This document shows, in pieces, positions 32,232 to 42,575 of a stretch of 64,000 nt of DNA. Numbering within the stretch: the stretch's first letter is position 1; each line of letters opens with the position of its first letter. A program made the position numbers and the translations under genes. The notes beneath the pieces were generated by a model that saw only the letters and a program-made list of their open reading frames with translations, was not told the DNA's origin and did no database searches. This DNA comes from Globisporangium splendens. Its lineage: Eukaryota; Oomycota; Peronosporomycetes; Pythiales; Pythiaceae. The stretch spans positions 124,001-188,000 of the forward strand of contig VFIW01000011.1 of NCBI GenBank assembly GCA_006386115.1, read 5' to 3'.

Positions 32232-33033
32232 GTGATATCGGCTCCATATTTTTCTCTCCAAGGACACTCTGCACTCGAGTGTGCATGAGGGAACCAGCCA
32301 GAGAGTGCGCACGTAGCAAGTGCGATGACGCAGTTCGTGTGGATCCACACAGGCGCGGTCATTAGCTTGTTGCGGCGCATTGTAAAAGCGAAAGAAAATA
32401 TTCGATACACACACACACACACACAAAAACCTATTCAATTGTCGCGTCGAATTTCTCCATGTGGCAGGCACGTCTTCAATCTTCCGCCATCTGCGACGAC
32501 AACATCAGGCGGCAACATTCGAGAAGAATCCATTCAAGATCCGACATAAGCATATAATAACAAAGCTACGATATCGTCGTTTCCTTTGCAAAGTAGAAGA
32601 CTTTGAATGTGTATCTGCAACGATGGAACGTTTATTTTTGTTCCATCGTTTCTCCCTCAGTCTTCCATTTCCCGCCAATAAAAATGCACAGTCTTCAATT
32701 ACTACCAATCGTATCTCAGTGTACCCCTCCGTAAACTACCCGTTGGATGGAAAAAACTGCACCAGCCATGCAAAATAAACACGAAAGAAAACAAGAGCGA
32801 CTCGCTTTCCCGCTCGCTGTCTCTTGCAGCGCTTTGTATCGGAATTAACACACCAATTCGTCATCCCGGCGCTTCTTCAAAGCAGGAGAAGTGCGCACCC
32901 GCCTCCTTCTTGCCATAAGCCTACACGCTGCGGGACTGCGAAGGACCGAGCACCGCGTTCGTATCCGAAGAAGCGCACACAGGGAGAGTCGCCGTGAGGA
33001 AGTGAGTCGTCCGTTGCACACCAAGTCAGAAGA
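32232..33033. other. intergenic with (AC)9 microsatellite and a hairpin
   Basis: 800 bp with no gene. An (AC)9 run lies at 32407-32424. A perfect 11-bp inverted repeat, AACGATGGAAC (32619-32629) and GTTCCATCGTT (32640-32650), encloses a 10-nt T-rich loop. Confidence 0.5.
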
Positions 33034-35351
33034 ATGCAGAGCGCGACGTTCACGGTCGCGCCGCACGTGCTGGAGCAGGCGTACAAGGCGATCCGCACGA
33101 CGCCGCCCGAACCGAAAGATTTGGAGCAGTCAATCAAGCTCCAGAAGTACATGGACGAGTTCTTCCCCACGGAGAGCGACGAGAACATCACGCGCCGCTC
33201 GATGATCCTGGCCGAGCTGCGCTCGGTCTTCCGCGATTGGGTCAAGCAGGTGTGTCTGCAGAAGGGCGTTCCCGAAGAGATCGCTGCGGATGCTGGTGGG
33301 CAGATTCTGGTGTCCGGATCGTATCGTCTTGGTGTGAATGAGCCCGGTGCCGATATCGATACGATTTGCGTCGCGCCGCGTCATGTCACGCGCGAAGACT
33401 TTTTCACGTCGCTGAAAGAGATCTTTTTGAAGCATCCGAAGGTGTCGAACCTCGTGGCCATTGAAGGAGCGATTGTGCCGATTATCACGTTCGATTACGA
33501 AGAGATCAACATCGATCTGCAGATCGCGATCCTGCCGCGCAACACCATCCCGGACAACCTCAACATCCTAGATGACAGCGTCCTCGTTGGTGTGGATACG
33601 GCGACGGAGAAGTCTCTCAATGGACCGCGCGTGACCGAGCTCATGATCAAGGTACGTGCGCGACTTCTATGTAAATTTGGCACACTTTTGGCTAACATGC
33701 TGTGCACTTTCTAGTTGACGCCGAATCGCGACAGTTTTATCAGTGTGCTTCGAATTGTGCGTCGTTGGGCGAAGCGCCGTGGATTGTACTCGAACAAGAT
33801 GGGGTACTTGGGTGGTGTCAACTGGTGTATCTTGGTGTGCTTCATCAATCAGCTGTACCCCACGGCAGCGCCATCGACACTGCTACTGCGTTTCTTTATG
33901 GTGCTCGCGAACTGGAAATGGCCGCTTGCGATCCAGGTACATTGCATTGCTCTTTTATGTTTCCGTCACTAGTTGCTAACTTGTACTTGAATGATGTAGC
34001 TTTGCAAGACGCACGATGCGAAGCTCGGACTTGAAGTCTGGAATGCAAACTCTGGAAACAACAGGTAGAGGCTTCTCGAGTTTCACATAGTGGAGAGCAC
34101 GCGTTGTTGAACTGACTTTTTCATTGTTATGTGTGCAGGTACCAGACGATGCCGATCTTGACTCCAGCGTACCCGTCAATGAACTCGTCCTTCAACGTGT
34201 CCACGCACACGCTTGCGGTGATGAAGGAGGAGTTTAAACGCGCGCTTGACATAGTGCAAGATATTTTAAATAAAGGAGGCGTGGATTGGGCTCCGCTTTT
34301 TGAACCCTCGGACTTTTTTGCCGTGCATCAGCACTACCTGGCAGTGGATGTGTACACGGAGGTCGAAGACGAAGAGCAAGCGTGGTGCGGTTTTTGCGAG
34401 TCGCGTATTCGTAAACTGGTGGAAAGCCTCGCGTACATTCCTCAGCTGTGCCGGATTCGCACGTTTACGAAGAAATATCCGCTGAGCTTTGTGGAAACGC
34501 AATCGTCGAACGCGATCAGAGAAGGACAGGATCCAAGCGCTGCTCCCGCAAAGCCAACCAAGTTTGGCGTCTGCTTCTTTGTAGGCTTCGATATTGATCG
34601 TCGCCAATTGCGGGGCCGTGAAGTCACGATTGATAGTTCCGTCGATTACTTCAAGCACAACGATCTCTACCGCTGGAACAAGCGAACGCCGACGATGGAT
34701 GTCAAGATTACTCCTGTCGTGTGGAAGAACCTTCCCGAGTGTGTGTTTGAAGACATGGGCGACCGCCAGGTTGCTCGCAATATCCGTCGCGAGTTTATGA
34801 AGAAGAAGAAAGAGGAAGCTAAAGAAGCCGAGTGTGCCGGCAATGCTTCTGCGAATGGCACTTCATCTGGAGATGATGCGATCAAGGACACGCAGTCTCA
34901 AGACACCGATGGTACAGTGGAGGATGGTGATGCGTCTGCGACCGAAGACTTGGTCTCGGTCGATGAATCCAGTGCTGAAAAGCCTGGCTCGAAGCCAGTA
35001 AGCCCCAATCCGGCTACCGATGGCACCGAGTCGTCGTCTGGCCCAACTGAACCAGCAGAACTGTCGACTCCTGTGAAGGCGAAGAAGGAGGTGGTGGTTG
35101 GCGCGTCGCCGCAGCTTCAAGGTAAGCGTGATCGCGATGGCATGTCGTCGGTGACGGGGACTCCAACGGGGAAAGTGTCGACGAATGGTGTTGGACCTGG
35201 AACGCCATCTACGGTGTCGACAGCGCAGACCACGAGAATCCAGCCTCAGCTGCCACCAGCGCCGACCCAGAAGGTGCTCGCGCCTGCAGCGCCCATCTCT
35301 TCCCCTCGAAAGAGACGTAAAATGAAAATCACGTTTTCAAAACTGAATTGA
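33034..35351 (+). CDS. PAP: nuclear poly(A) polymerase
   Basis: Exons 33034-33651, 33715-33936, 34000-34064 and 34139-35351 give 705 residues. The nucleotidyltransferase domain has GSYRLGV, the metal-binding pair in ADIDTI (Asp107 and Asp109) and the third carboxylate in INIDLQI (Asp161). The central domain (VLRIVRRWAKRRGLYSNKMG, GGVNWCILV) and the RNA-binding domain (YQTMPILTPAYPSMNSSFNV) follow in the canonical order. The low-complexity Ser/Thr/Pro tail ends in a basic nuclear-localisation-like cluster, SSPRKRRKMK. It adds poly(A) tails to cleaved pre-mRNA in the nucleus. The long tail resembles animal and plant enzymes more than the short yeast Pap1. Confidence 0.95.
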
Positions 35352-35807
35352 GTTGTTCCTCTGGCATAGCTTTTCCAAAAGCAAAAAAAAGATGAAAAAG
35401 AGCCCATGAAAAAAAAGAAAAGAAGCAAAGGCGTGGGCAATTGGAAAAGCATGCAAAACAAAAAAAAGATGAAAAAAGAATACGAGAGGCAACAACAACA
35501 GCAACAGTAGCTCAGAGGACGAAGAAGCAACACACACAAAAAAGTATTTAGCAAAAGAGAATACCCATGGAGCAATGGCTAAGCGTCCGTGAAGCAGCTT
35601 CAGAAGAAAAAAATCAAAGCATAATAACATATTTGGGGCGAGAAAAGCAAAAACCAAAGTCAGGAAGACCGAAAGCGCACTAGAGCTTAGGAATACAAAC
35701 AAAAAATCGACGATGAGCACCTCACATTTGCATGTTTCCAGACAAACTCTTGGATTGTAATACACGCCAAAGAGAAGAAAAAAATACTTGTTCGTATGTC
35801 GTCCTAC
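35352..35807. other. convergent, A-rich low-complexity intergenic
   Basis: 456 bp between the 3' ends of PAP and APC1. 35380-35480 is rich in A runs (AAAAAAAGATGAAAAA-type), likely shared 3' untranslated sequence. No gene seen. Confidence 0.45.
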
Positions 35808-38800
35808 TTAGTTCGCAAATAAAAAGAATGAGACCAATTGCAGCCAAAACGCTTTCTCTTGCTCCGTCACGTGGTCTTGCTGGTTGTCGAGGAACTCACG
35901 CAGTTGAAATTGGTTCGACGCATTGGAAGAAGACGAACAAGTTGCTGATAAGAGCTGCTGGAACTTTGTTTGCCACTCGCGTGGAGTCTTGAAGACGCTT
36001 GTAGAAGGAGCTGCGAAATACCTTGCGATTGAGTTCATGAGAAACGTGTCTTCAACAGTATTCGGCACACTTGCTGTGCCAAGAACCCGCACTTGCGCAG
36101 ATGCGGAAGACGCGATTGCAGCAGCCGCATTTCGCCACAAATCTCGGAGAGCGACTTCGGTTTGGTGCTTGAGCCAGACAACAAAATCCTCACCGTGGTC
36201 TCGCGATGTGAATGGCTTCGCCTCGTCCTGTTCGTTGCGATCGATTCGACGGTGTCGTGTTGCCTCGCAATAGTCGATGTAAAGTTTCAGATTTCGAAGT
36301 CCCGTGCTTGACTGGAACGGGGGGTGCTGCAATTGGAAGAGAGCATGCAGCGTGTTGAGATACAACGACAATAAACTTGACACTTCTTCATGCACGTGAT
36401 GTGCCACGAGCTGTTGACTCCGAGCGCTCCACCAGCTTCCAAACGAGCTCGTTTCTTTGTTCTGTCGAAGTTGATCCGTCTCACACAGGAAATACGATCT
36501 GAAGGCAAGCATCAAGTGGTCGTCTTTGTCATTTGCAGCATACTTGCTGCCAGCATGATGCAGTTCGCTCAGTGTGTTCGAGATACCCGCGAGGTCACCG
36601 CCACTTGGTCCGCTCCGTTTCCTTCGTTTCAGTAAGATCATGTTTTTCTCTCGAAGAAGTTCCAGTCGAAGCGCATTTGCTGTCATAGCACGACGACTCT
36701 CCTTACCAGAAGAAACTTTCAGCTTTTTGACAGGCATCACAATCTCCACGGAGTAGAATTCTTCGCCCGACACAATGATACGCTTGATCGAGCTTAGATC
36801 AGGCAGCAAACATGGCGATTGCAGCGTCTGCCACGACTTCGTTTCAGTGTGATTGCGATTCACTTGTCCACGAAGCTGCACACGCACTTGCACAGAACAA
36901 CTGGATCCGGAATTTACATCGATCGTCTCGAGTAATCTGGATGTGTCCACTGCGAGCACGTAGAGATGACGGAATGCCTGGAGGTGGTATTTATTGTCCG
37001 CTGTGTTCATCGGAAACATGGGGAAGAGGGAGATCACCAGCGACGCGATCGCTTCTTTGGATCGTGATACCGTTGCGCGGCCCCCGCCGATGAAAAGCAA
37101 GCCAATCGCCATACTCAATGCCATGTGATTCCCGTACGTCAGTTCCGAATCGACGCGCTGCCGTAGATTGATCGATCGAAGAAGTGTCAACGTCTCAACA
37201 TTTCCGGATCCTGCATCAACCAACGCAAGCGCTTGTGCGCACGCGGCAAGGCACCGCTCAATCGTCACCCGTTCGGTCGCAGAAACGATGGCGTTGTTGC
37301 TACCCACTCGAATCGACGCAGCCTTTGAACGCATTTCTCGAAAGTGTAAGATGTACTTTCGGAGCGTCTTGCGTGCTTGGGCATCACTGGTACCTGCGAA
37401 ACGGATACCAATGCTGAAGCATGCGCCAGTAGCGATATTCGCATACGCTTCACAAATGGATTGTGCATCTGCATGTGTTGGCGATGCCTTCCCGTCTCGA
37501 TCCACTGCAGGAGCAGCTTGAAGTGTCTTATATGCATTTTTGAGCTGCACCGGCACTTCAACGTCCTCGATCCACTCGATAGTTGGTGTCACCGAGTCCC
37601 ACAGGACTAAATTCTTGGCTAGAGTGCGTACCATCAGGATATCGGGGCGAACATTATCCAACAGGATCAACGTATCTGGAACCCTCAGCTGTGCCGCGAT
37701 GGACTTATTCTCCGTTTGCATGTACATGAACGCCAACGCTAATGCACTTCCACACGCTGTCACGCCAACGTTGACATGCTCTCCTCGTGAGCCGTGATCT
37801 TGTAATATCTTCGGTTCACGCCCTGCCACCGAAGGTGTCTCAGTCGATCCACTTGTGCCGCTTCTTGAGTCAAACATACTCCCACTGTGTCCAAAGCTAT
37901 CCCACTTGCGTCCACGGTACAAGCACCCGCCAGGTGCATTTGCATCACCAAGTTGTTGAGCGCCGCCAACAATGTACTTGTACAGTTTTTCTTCGAGCTT
38001 CATATCTGCAAGACCAGGATCCCCACTCTTCGTTTGCCCACGTCCAAGAACGACCAGTCCAAGCGCCAAGCCAGCAGCGAGGGCGTACCCTTCCAGCTGG
38101 CCAAACGAGGCTGTCGACAACCCCGAGTTGGTATTGCTACTTACAAATTGAACGGACGACGGTGAGCGAGTTATTTCAGTGAGAAGCAACTCTGTCATCA
38201 GACGATGCCCTGTTGCTTGATACAATACCCCGAGGCCAAGCAACGCAGCTGTTTGTGTCGACGCGGGAACTGAGAAGTCGGCAAATGGCGGAGGCAGCAG
38301 CGAAGGAATGTGCAGACAAAGCATTTTTGAGACAGATCGCTCCAGCGTGAGCTCAAGGCTTGATTCAACGAGGGGAGCTTTCGAGTTTTTCGAAGATCCT
38401 GGAGTGAATGTGTCATCGTCCAACGTGACGTCTGCTAATCCAGCATCTGCTCCAGCGTCTGTGGACGGAGTTAATGGCGACGATTCCAAAATATTGCTCC
38501 CGTTTTCTGAATTTCTGTGCATTTTGATAGCTTCTGGTAGGCGTTTTCGACGTTGTCTACAGTGCGCTGCGGTCGTAGCCATTCCCAGGAGAATCGCAAC
38601 AGTGACGAACTCGTTTGAAAGCGACAGATAGTTGTAGACGTCGGCCATCGAGAGGCATTTCAAATGGCCACGCAATCCGAGGCCCAGCAGTAAGCCAGCA
38701 TGAGCTGCATAACCTTCTTCCAGAGTAAGTATCGAGGCATCAGGAGACTGTGCTGTTTGGCCATTGCTTCGCTGTGCAATTCTCGCTTGGTGGTCAGCAA

Positions 38801-41800
38801 CCGACGGACGATGATACTTGATCCAGTATCGATTGACCACGCTGGACAAATCGCGCGCTGGAAGCCTGAGTCCAGCTGCACATCCATTATGGAATTGCGG
38901 CCAAAATGTCAATTCCTTGGCATATCCAGTAATATCCAGTGACACGATTGCGTTCGTTGGCGGCGTCCGCCCTACAAGCGGAAGATCAGGAACGCGAAGT
39001 TGCCAGGCATGGTTCTGAGTCATGTTGACGTCAAAGCTGCCCAATGTGATCATGCCCCGCGCAACCGGAAGCGACATGGACCGTTTGCACAGTACTAGCA
39101 ACCGTGCTTGCTGCTGCAGAACATAGTCTTGGTCCGACACATCCGACGTTTTTTCGAGTTTCAAACAGAGCGGACGGCTTGAACGGACCAATCGTGCAAC
39201 CTCTTTCATTCTTTGGTCGAGCGGGAACAATTGCTGGCTGGACGCAACAACTTCTTCAAGCCCATCACTGACTTCGTGAGGCTTGTCGTCTCTCTGACGT
39301 TGCACGTCTGCTGGTTCGTTGGGAAATTGACTACCGTGGTGAGTATGGGCAGCATTAGAAACATGCAGGTTGATCCGGCTCGCAACATCTCCTGCAAGAT
39401 CCTCTCGGCCGATGAACTCACAAACGTCTTCAGTAATAAATGGTGGAGGCGCGTGCCTAAACTTGCTGATCGTCTCAGCGATGGGGAACTGAATGGCAAA
39501 CGGCAGATCTTGGAGATTCAACCGTATTCCAAAACTCTCCCTAGTCAAGTACACCATCAAGCTTGCAGTATTTTCGTCTTGCTGTTGCTCACGATCTTGT
39601 GTTTTCTCTGGTAGCTGTGATCGCAGTGGGAATAGTAGATCATAGATATGGCAAATAGCTGCCATCCGCCAAAGAGGTGTCTCTTTCTGTTGTTGATGCC
39701 CTTGTTCTTGACCATTCGGGGTCATTATGCTTGCAAGTGTCGGAAATGGATCTTCTTCAGACGCCGTCTGATCGCTGGAACTCTGAACTTTCACGTGAAT
39801 CCATCGAATAATGTCCGGGACATGACTATTATCGCACTCTGCAAACAAAGTTGGCTCCATTTCTCGTTTCTTGGTACGCGCTGGCGGCAGCTGTGTCTTG
39901 TTGCAGAGGGATACGCAGTTTTCTTGCTGATAGTACACGCTGTACGCCTGCAAGTCAAGCTCGAACGACATGTCGAGCATCAGTGCTGATAATTGAAGGC
40001 GCATCTGAGATGACGTCACGGATAACTTGAGATCTTCATACAGCAGATGCAACCCAGCAAATATCTGCGCTGTATGTGGTTGTATCAGCGCTTTGGATGA
40101 TGAAGATCGAAGAATCGGTTTACGCGGCGCAATAGACTTTGTCGATGACGTCTCTTGCTGATCCAAATGGGCGTCTACGTGCAGGAACAGCATTGGGTTT
40201 TCAAGTTGGTACATTTGATGGAAACTTGATTGGCAAAGCTTGTCAAATGCGGCCATTGCAGGAGCTTGCAACTCGTCATTGACTTCACTGCTGCTACCAC
40301 TCTGAGGATGAGAAACGAGCTCGTCATCGAGAAGTGAAAGGATGTAACCTTGAAATGCTGTCCATTCATCTTCACTGGAATATTCTGCTGCAGGGAGTCT
40401 CGCATGATCTTCTCCTGCATCCGCTCGGTGCTGAAGGTAAGCAATCACGTCAGCGCGCAATGCATGCACGACCCGCGGAGGAAGCACCATATCAAGCACT
40501 GCAAACACTTTTTCCAAAAGTGGAGAATGCAGCACCCGAAGTGGATGGCCAGATCGGTGCAGCATCTCGGGATAGTTGATCAAGTCGTGCCCACAAACTT
40601 CGAAGCACGACGCACCGTCCTTCATCCTGATTTGGGTCGATAGTGGCCAAGAGCTTCTAATGCTTGTGTCTTGTCCAGTGCTGGGCTGTGTAAGCTCACA
40701 GATGGGATGAATGCCACGGTGCAATTGCAGTTTTCCCTCTTTGGTCATGACCACAATGTCGATTGGGCTATCTGCAGACAGCTTTACCACGAAGCTGAAA
40801 CTACTGGAACGCTGCTCCGGATCTGCCGAAATCGGCAAAGCATCACGGCAACGGAGTAGCTGCACGTCTTCAAGCTCTGTTGCTTTAGTGTCTCGAATCA
40901 ATGCTGTATCTCGGTGGTGTGTGAGGCTGTCGATTCGTTTAAGCATGAGGACGCCAGTCGTTTTGTCCATTAAGCACAAAAGTGGAGCTCGGTCTAGATC
41001 GGAGGCGAGGAATGCAGATCGCGAAGACGACGACGCGGTCGAAGACCCCAAGTTAACCGTTGACGCACGCTCACTAGGAGGTGCTACCCACGCTGCCTCG
41101 GCCACCCAATCTGGATCAATCATGGTCACTTGCTCGTCGTCTCTATCGAGTTCCTTTTCTCGATGCTTTTGCCACGTTAGCGAATCGACGACTTGGATGG
41201 GGGCAACGCGCTGGGAACGACTCACCGGAAAAGGTCTCAGCCTGTAGACGCAAAAGCGACGGTCTCGTTGGTGATAGCACACGAACAGCGAGTGTGGTGC
41301 GCTAAGTGCCACGATCTCGAGCGCAGGGTCACACAGAAAAGCAGGTACTCGCGATGGCTTCTGCAGACGCCGTGTCGTCTTCCTTGCATGCTCGTCCGAC
41401 GATGCCGTAGCGAGCGCCACCGGTTTGATCTCATCCAGTGGATGCGCCAACGTGAAGAACCGCGGGCGTGTCGAAAACTCCTTGTCCACATAGAGCGTCG
41501 AATTGGGCGTGTCAGTCTTCTTGTTGTAGACCGATGGCTGTGTAGCGGGGATTCTCTGCATGAGCAATCCAGAGCCCATCGGGAAGAGACGATTCGCTTG
41601 AAATGGGAGCGCTGCCTCGAACACGTCGCCGCTTGGTGTGTAGATGTTGACACAGTCCGACCGCACCAGTACGCACAAATGCGGTTCTGGCCGAATGTCT
41701 AAACCGTTTCGACGCCCCCGCTTCTTGCGCGAAGGAAACGCCGTTGAGTCAGCATCGACTGGCGATCCAGTGCGACTTTCCTCGAACGATCCAACAGATG

Positions 41801-42353
41801 CAGCTCCACTACCAGAGTTCAATGGTGCCGCTTGTGCAGCAATCGGGTCGAAATACGCCATCACTGCATCGATCACACGGTCTGGAAACACGAACCTGCG
41901 CTCGACGAGGTGCGTGCCTCGATGGAGAAACGCGACGCAATTGTTGGTCACGCGCACGACGTACGGGGTGTCGCAGTACTCTTTCTCCATGAAGAACAGC
42001 TTGTTCGTCATCGTATACGGCAACGAAGGCACTGTAGTCGCATTACTGTTGCTTCTACTGTTGTGTGCGGGTGTGGCGCCTCGGACCGCACTGTTGATAT
42101 GGCCTGCAAGCGTCGTTGCCGCCAGTTTCTGCGCGAACGGATCGCCCGCTTCCATGCGCCGCATGCCCATCCAGCGCATGCGCACGCGCGGCAGATCCGA
42201 AGCTGCACCTGTGTCTCCTTCTCGTCCTGCTGCTCCATTCGCGCACCCGCCAATATACGCGCTCGTGCCGACGCCCAGAGACGCGGAATCGACAGCTGCG
42301 CGGCGCATCGCCATATTGGCGTGCGGGTATCTTGATGGCGCCGAAATGTGCAA
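35808..42353 (-). CDS. APC1: anaphase-promoting complex subunit 1
   Basis: One intronless frame of 2181 residues. The N-terminal half matches the WD40-like region of APC1 (LCVLVRSDCVNIYTPSGD, VWLSDQ-type strands, CLMDKTTGVLML). The C-terminal half carries the proteasome/cyclosome repeats of Gly/Ala-rich helices: HAGLLLGLGLRGHLKCLS, ALLGLGVLYQATGHRLM, YALAAGLALGLVVLGRGQ, and HMALSMAIGLLFIGGGRATV followed by FPMFPMNTADN. APC1 is the largest scaffold of the APC/C ubiquitin ligase that targets cyclins and securin. The length is close to human APC1 (about 1944) with Ser-rich insertions. The Met at 42353 is the most upstream; MAMRRAAVD about 13 codons later is an alternative start. Confidence 0.92.
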   Translation of the reverse strand: MHISAPSRYPHANMAMRRAAVDSASLGVGTSAYIGGCANGAAGREGDTGAASDLPRVRMRWMGMRRMEAGDPFAQKLAATTLAGHINSAVRGATPAHNSRSNSNATTVPSLPYTMTNKLFFMEKEYCDTPYVVRVTNNCVAFLHRGTHLVERRFVFPDRVIDAVMAYFDPIAAQAAPLNSGSGAASVGSFEESRTGSPVDADSTAFPSRKKRGRRNGLDIRPEPHLCVLVRSDCVNIYTPSGDVFEAALPFQANRLFPMGSGLLMQRIPATQPSVYNKKTDTPNSTLYVDKEFSTRPRFFTLAHPLDEIKPVALATASSDEHARKTTRRLQKPSRVPAFLCDPALEIVALSAPHSLFVCYHQRDRRFCVYRLRPFPVSRSQRVAPIQVVDSLTWQKHREKELDRDDEQVTMIDPDWVAEAAWVAPPSERASTVNLGSSTASSSSRSAFLASDLDRAPLLCLMDKTTGVLMLKRIDSLTHHRDTALIRDTKATELEDVQLLRCRDALPISADPEQRSSSFSFVVKLSADSPIDIVVMTKEGKLQLHRGIHPICELTQPSTGQDTSIRSSWPLSTQIRMKDGASCFEVCGHDLINYPEMLHRSGHPLRVLHSPLLEKVFAVLDMVLPPRVVHALRADVIAYLQHRADAGEDHARLPAAEYSSEDEWTAFQGYILSLLDDELVSHPQSGSSSEVNDELQAPAMAAFDKLCQSSFHQMYQLENPMLFLHVDAHLDQQETSSTKSIAPRKPILRSSSSKALIQPHTAQIFAGLHLLYEDLKLSVTSSQMRLQLSALMLDMSFELDLQAYSVYYQQENCVSLCNKTQLPPARTKKREMEPTLFAECDNSHVPDIIRWIHVKVQSSSDQTASEEDPFPTLASIMTPNGQEQGHQQQKETPLWRMAAICHIYDLLFPLRSQLPEKTQDREQQQDENTASLMVYLTRESFGIRLNLQDLPFAIQFPIAETISKFRHAPPPFITEDVCEFIGREDLAGDVASRINLHVSNAAHTHHGSQFPNEPADVQRQRDDKPHEVSDGLEEVVASSQQLFPLDQRMKEVARLVRSSRPLCLKLEKTSDVSDQDYVLQQQARLLVLCKRSMSLPVARGMITLGSFDVNMTQNHAWQLRVPDLPLVGRTPPTNAIVSLDITGYAKELTFWPQFHNGCAAGLRLPARDLSSVVNRYWIKYHRPSVADHQARIAQRSNGQTAQSPDASILTLEEGYAAHAGLLLGLGLRGHLKCLSMADVYNYLSLSNEFVTVAILLGMATTAAHCRQRRKRLPEAIKMHRNSENGSNILESSPLTPSTDAGADAGLADVTLDDDTFTPGSSKNSKAPLVESSLELTLERSVSKMLCLHIPSLLPPPFADFSVPASTQTAALLGLGVLYQATGHRLMTELLLTEITRSPSSVQFVSSNTNSGLSTASFGQLEGYALAAGLALGLVVLGRGQTKSGDPGLADMKLEEKLYKYIVGGAQQLGDANAPGGCLYRGRKWDSFGHSGSMFDSRSGTSGSTETPSVAGREPKILQDHGSRGEHVNVGVTACGSALALAFMYMQTENKSIAAQLRVPDTLILLDNVRPDILMVRTLAKNLVLWDSVTPTIEWIEDVEVPVQLKNAYKTLQAAPAVDRDGKASPTHADAQSICEAYANIATGACFSIGIRFAGTSDAQARKTLRKYILHFREMRSKAASIRVGSNNAIVSATERVTIERCLAACAQALALVDAGSGNVETLTLLRSINLRQRVDSELTYGNHMALSMAIGLLFIGGGRATVSRSKEAIASLVISLFPMFPMNTADNKYHLQAFRHLYVLAVDTSRLLETIDVNSGSSCSVQVRVQLRGQVNRNHTETKSWQTLQSPCLLPDLSSIKRIIVSGEEFYSVEIVMPVKKLKVSSGKESRRAMTANALRLELLREKNMILLKRRKRSGPSGGDLAGISNTLSELHHAGSKYAANDKDDHLMLAFRSYFLCETDQLRQNKETSSFGSWWSARSQQLVAHHVHEEVSSLLSLYLNTLHALFQLQHPPFQSSTGLRNLKLYIDYCEATRHRRIDRNEQDEAKPFTSRDHGEDFVVWLKHQTEVALRDLWRNAAAAIASSASAQVRVLGTASVPNTVEDTFLMNSIARYFAAPSTSVFKTPREWQTKFQQLLSATCSSSSNASNQFQLREFLDNQQDHVTEQEKAFWLQLVSFFLFAN

Positions 42354-42405
42354 TCAGTTGCGTTTTCCCTTTTATTGCTGACCCTTCCACTTCACATCGA
42401 ACACT

Positions 42406-42427
42406 AAACTAGGCCAGATCCTAGTTT
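42406..42427. promoter_or_regulatory. palindromic element AAACTAGG-N6-CCTAGTTT
   Basis: A perfect 8-bp inverted repeat in the 222-bp divergent region between APC1 and TYW, about 150 bp upstream of the TYW ATG. A second instance with a 7-bp spacer lies at 46123-46145, upstream of the next gene. Confidence 0.5.
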
Positions 42428-42575
42428 CCAAAGTGCATTGACTCTTTGATTAGTGCCTCAGGGGTAGTATTGTGTTGCAAGTCGCAGACGGGAGGAGTGT
42501 TGGTCGTGTGTTTTAACCTGAGCCTTTTGTTTGTTTGTTTGTGTGTTTGTTTGGTGGGGACGGCATTGCGACACC

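Noticed and set aside
40005..40020. Third copy of the TGACGTCA-containing repeat within APC1.
   Set aside because: Only the short palindrome matches; the flanking repeat blocks are absent and the site is inside conserved coding sequence.
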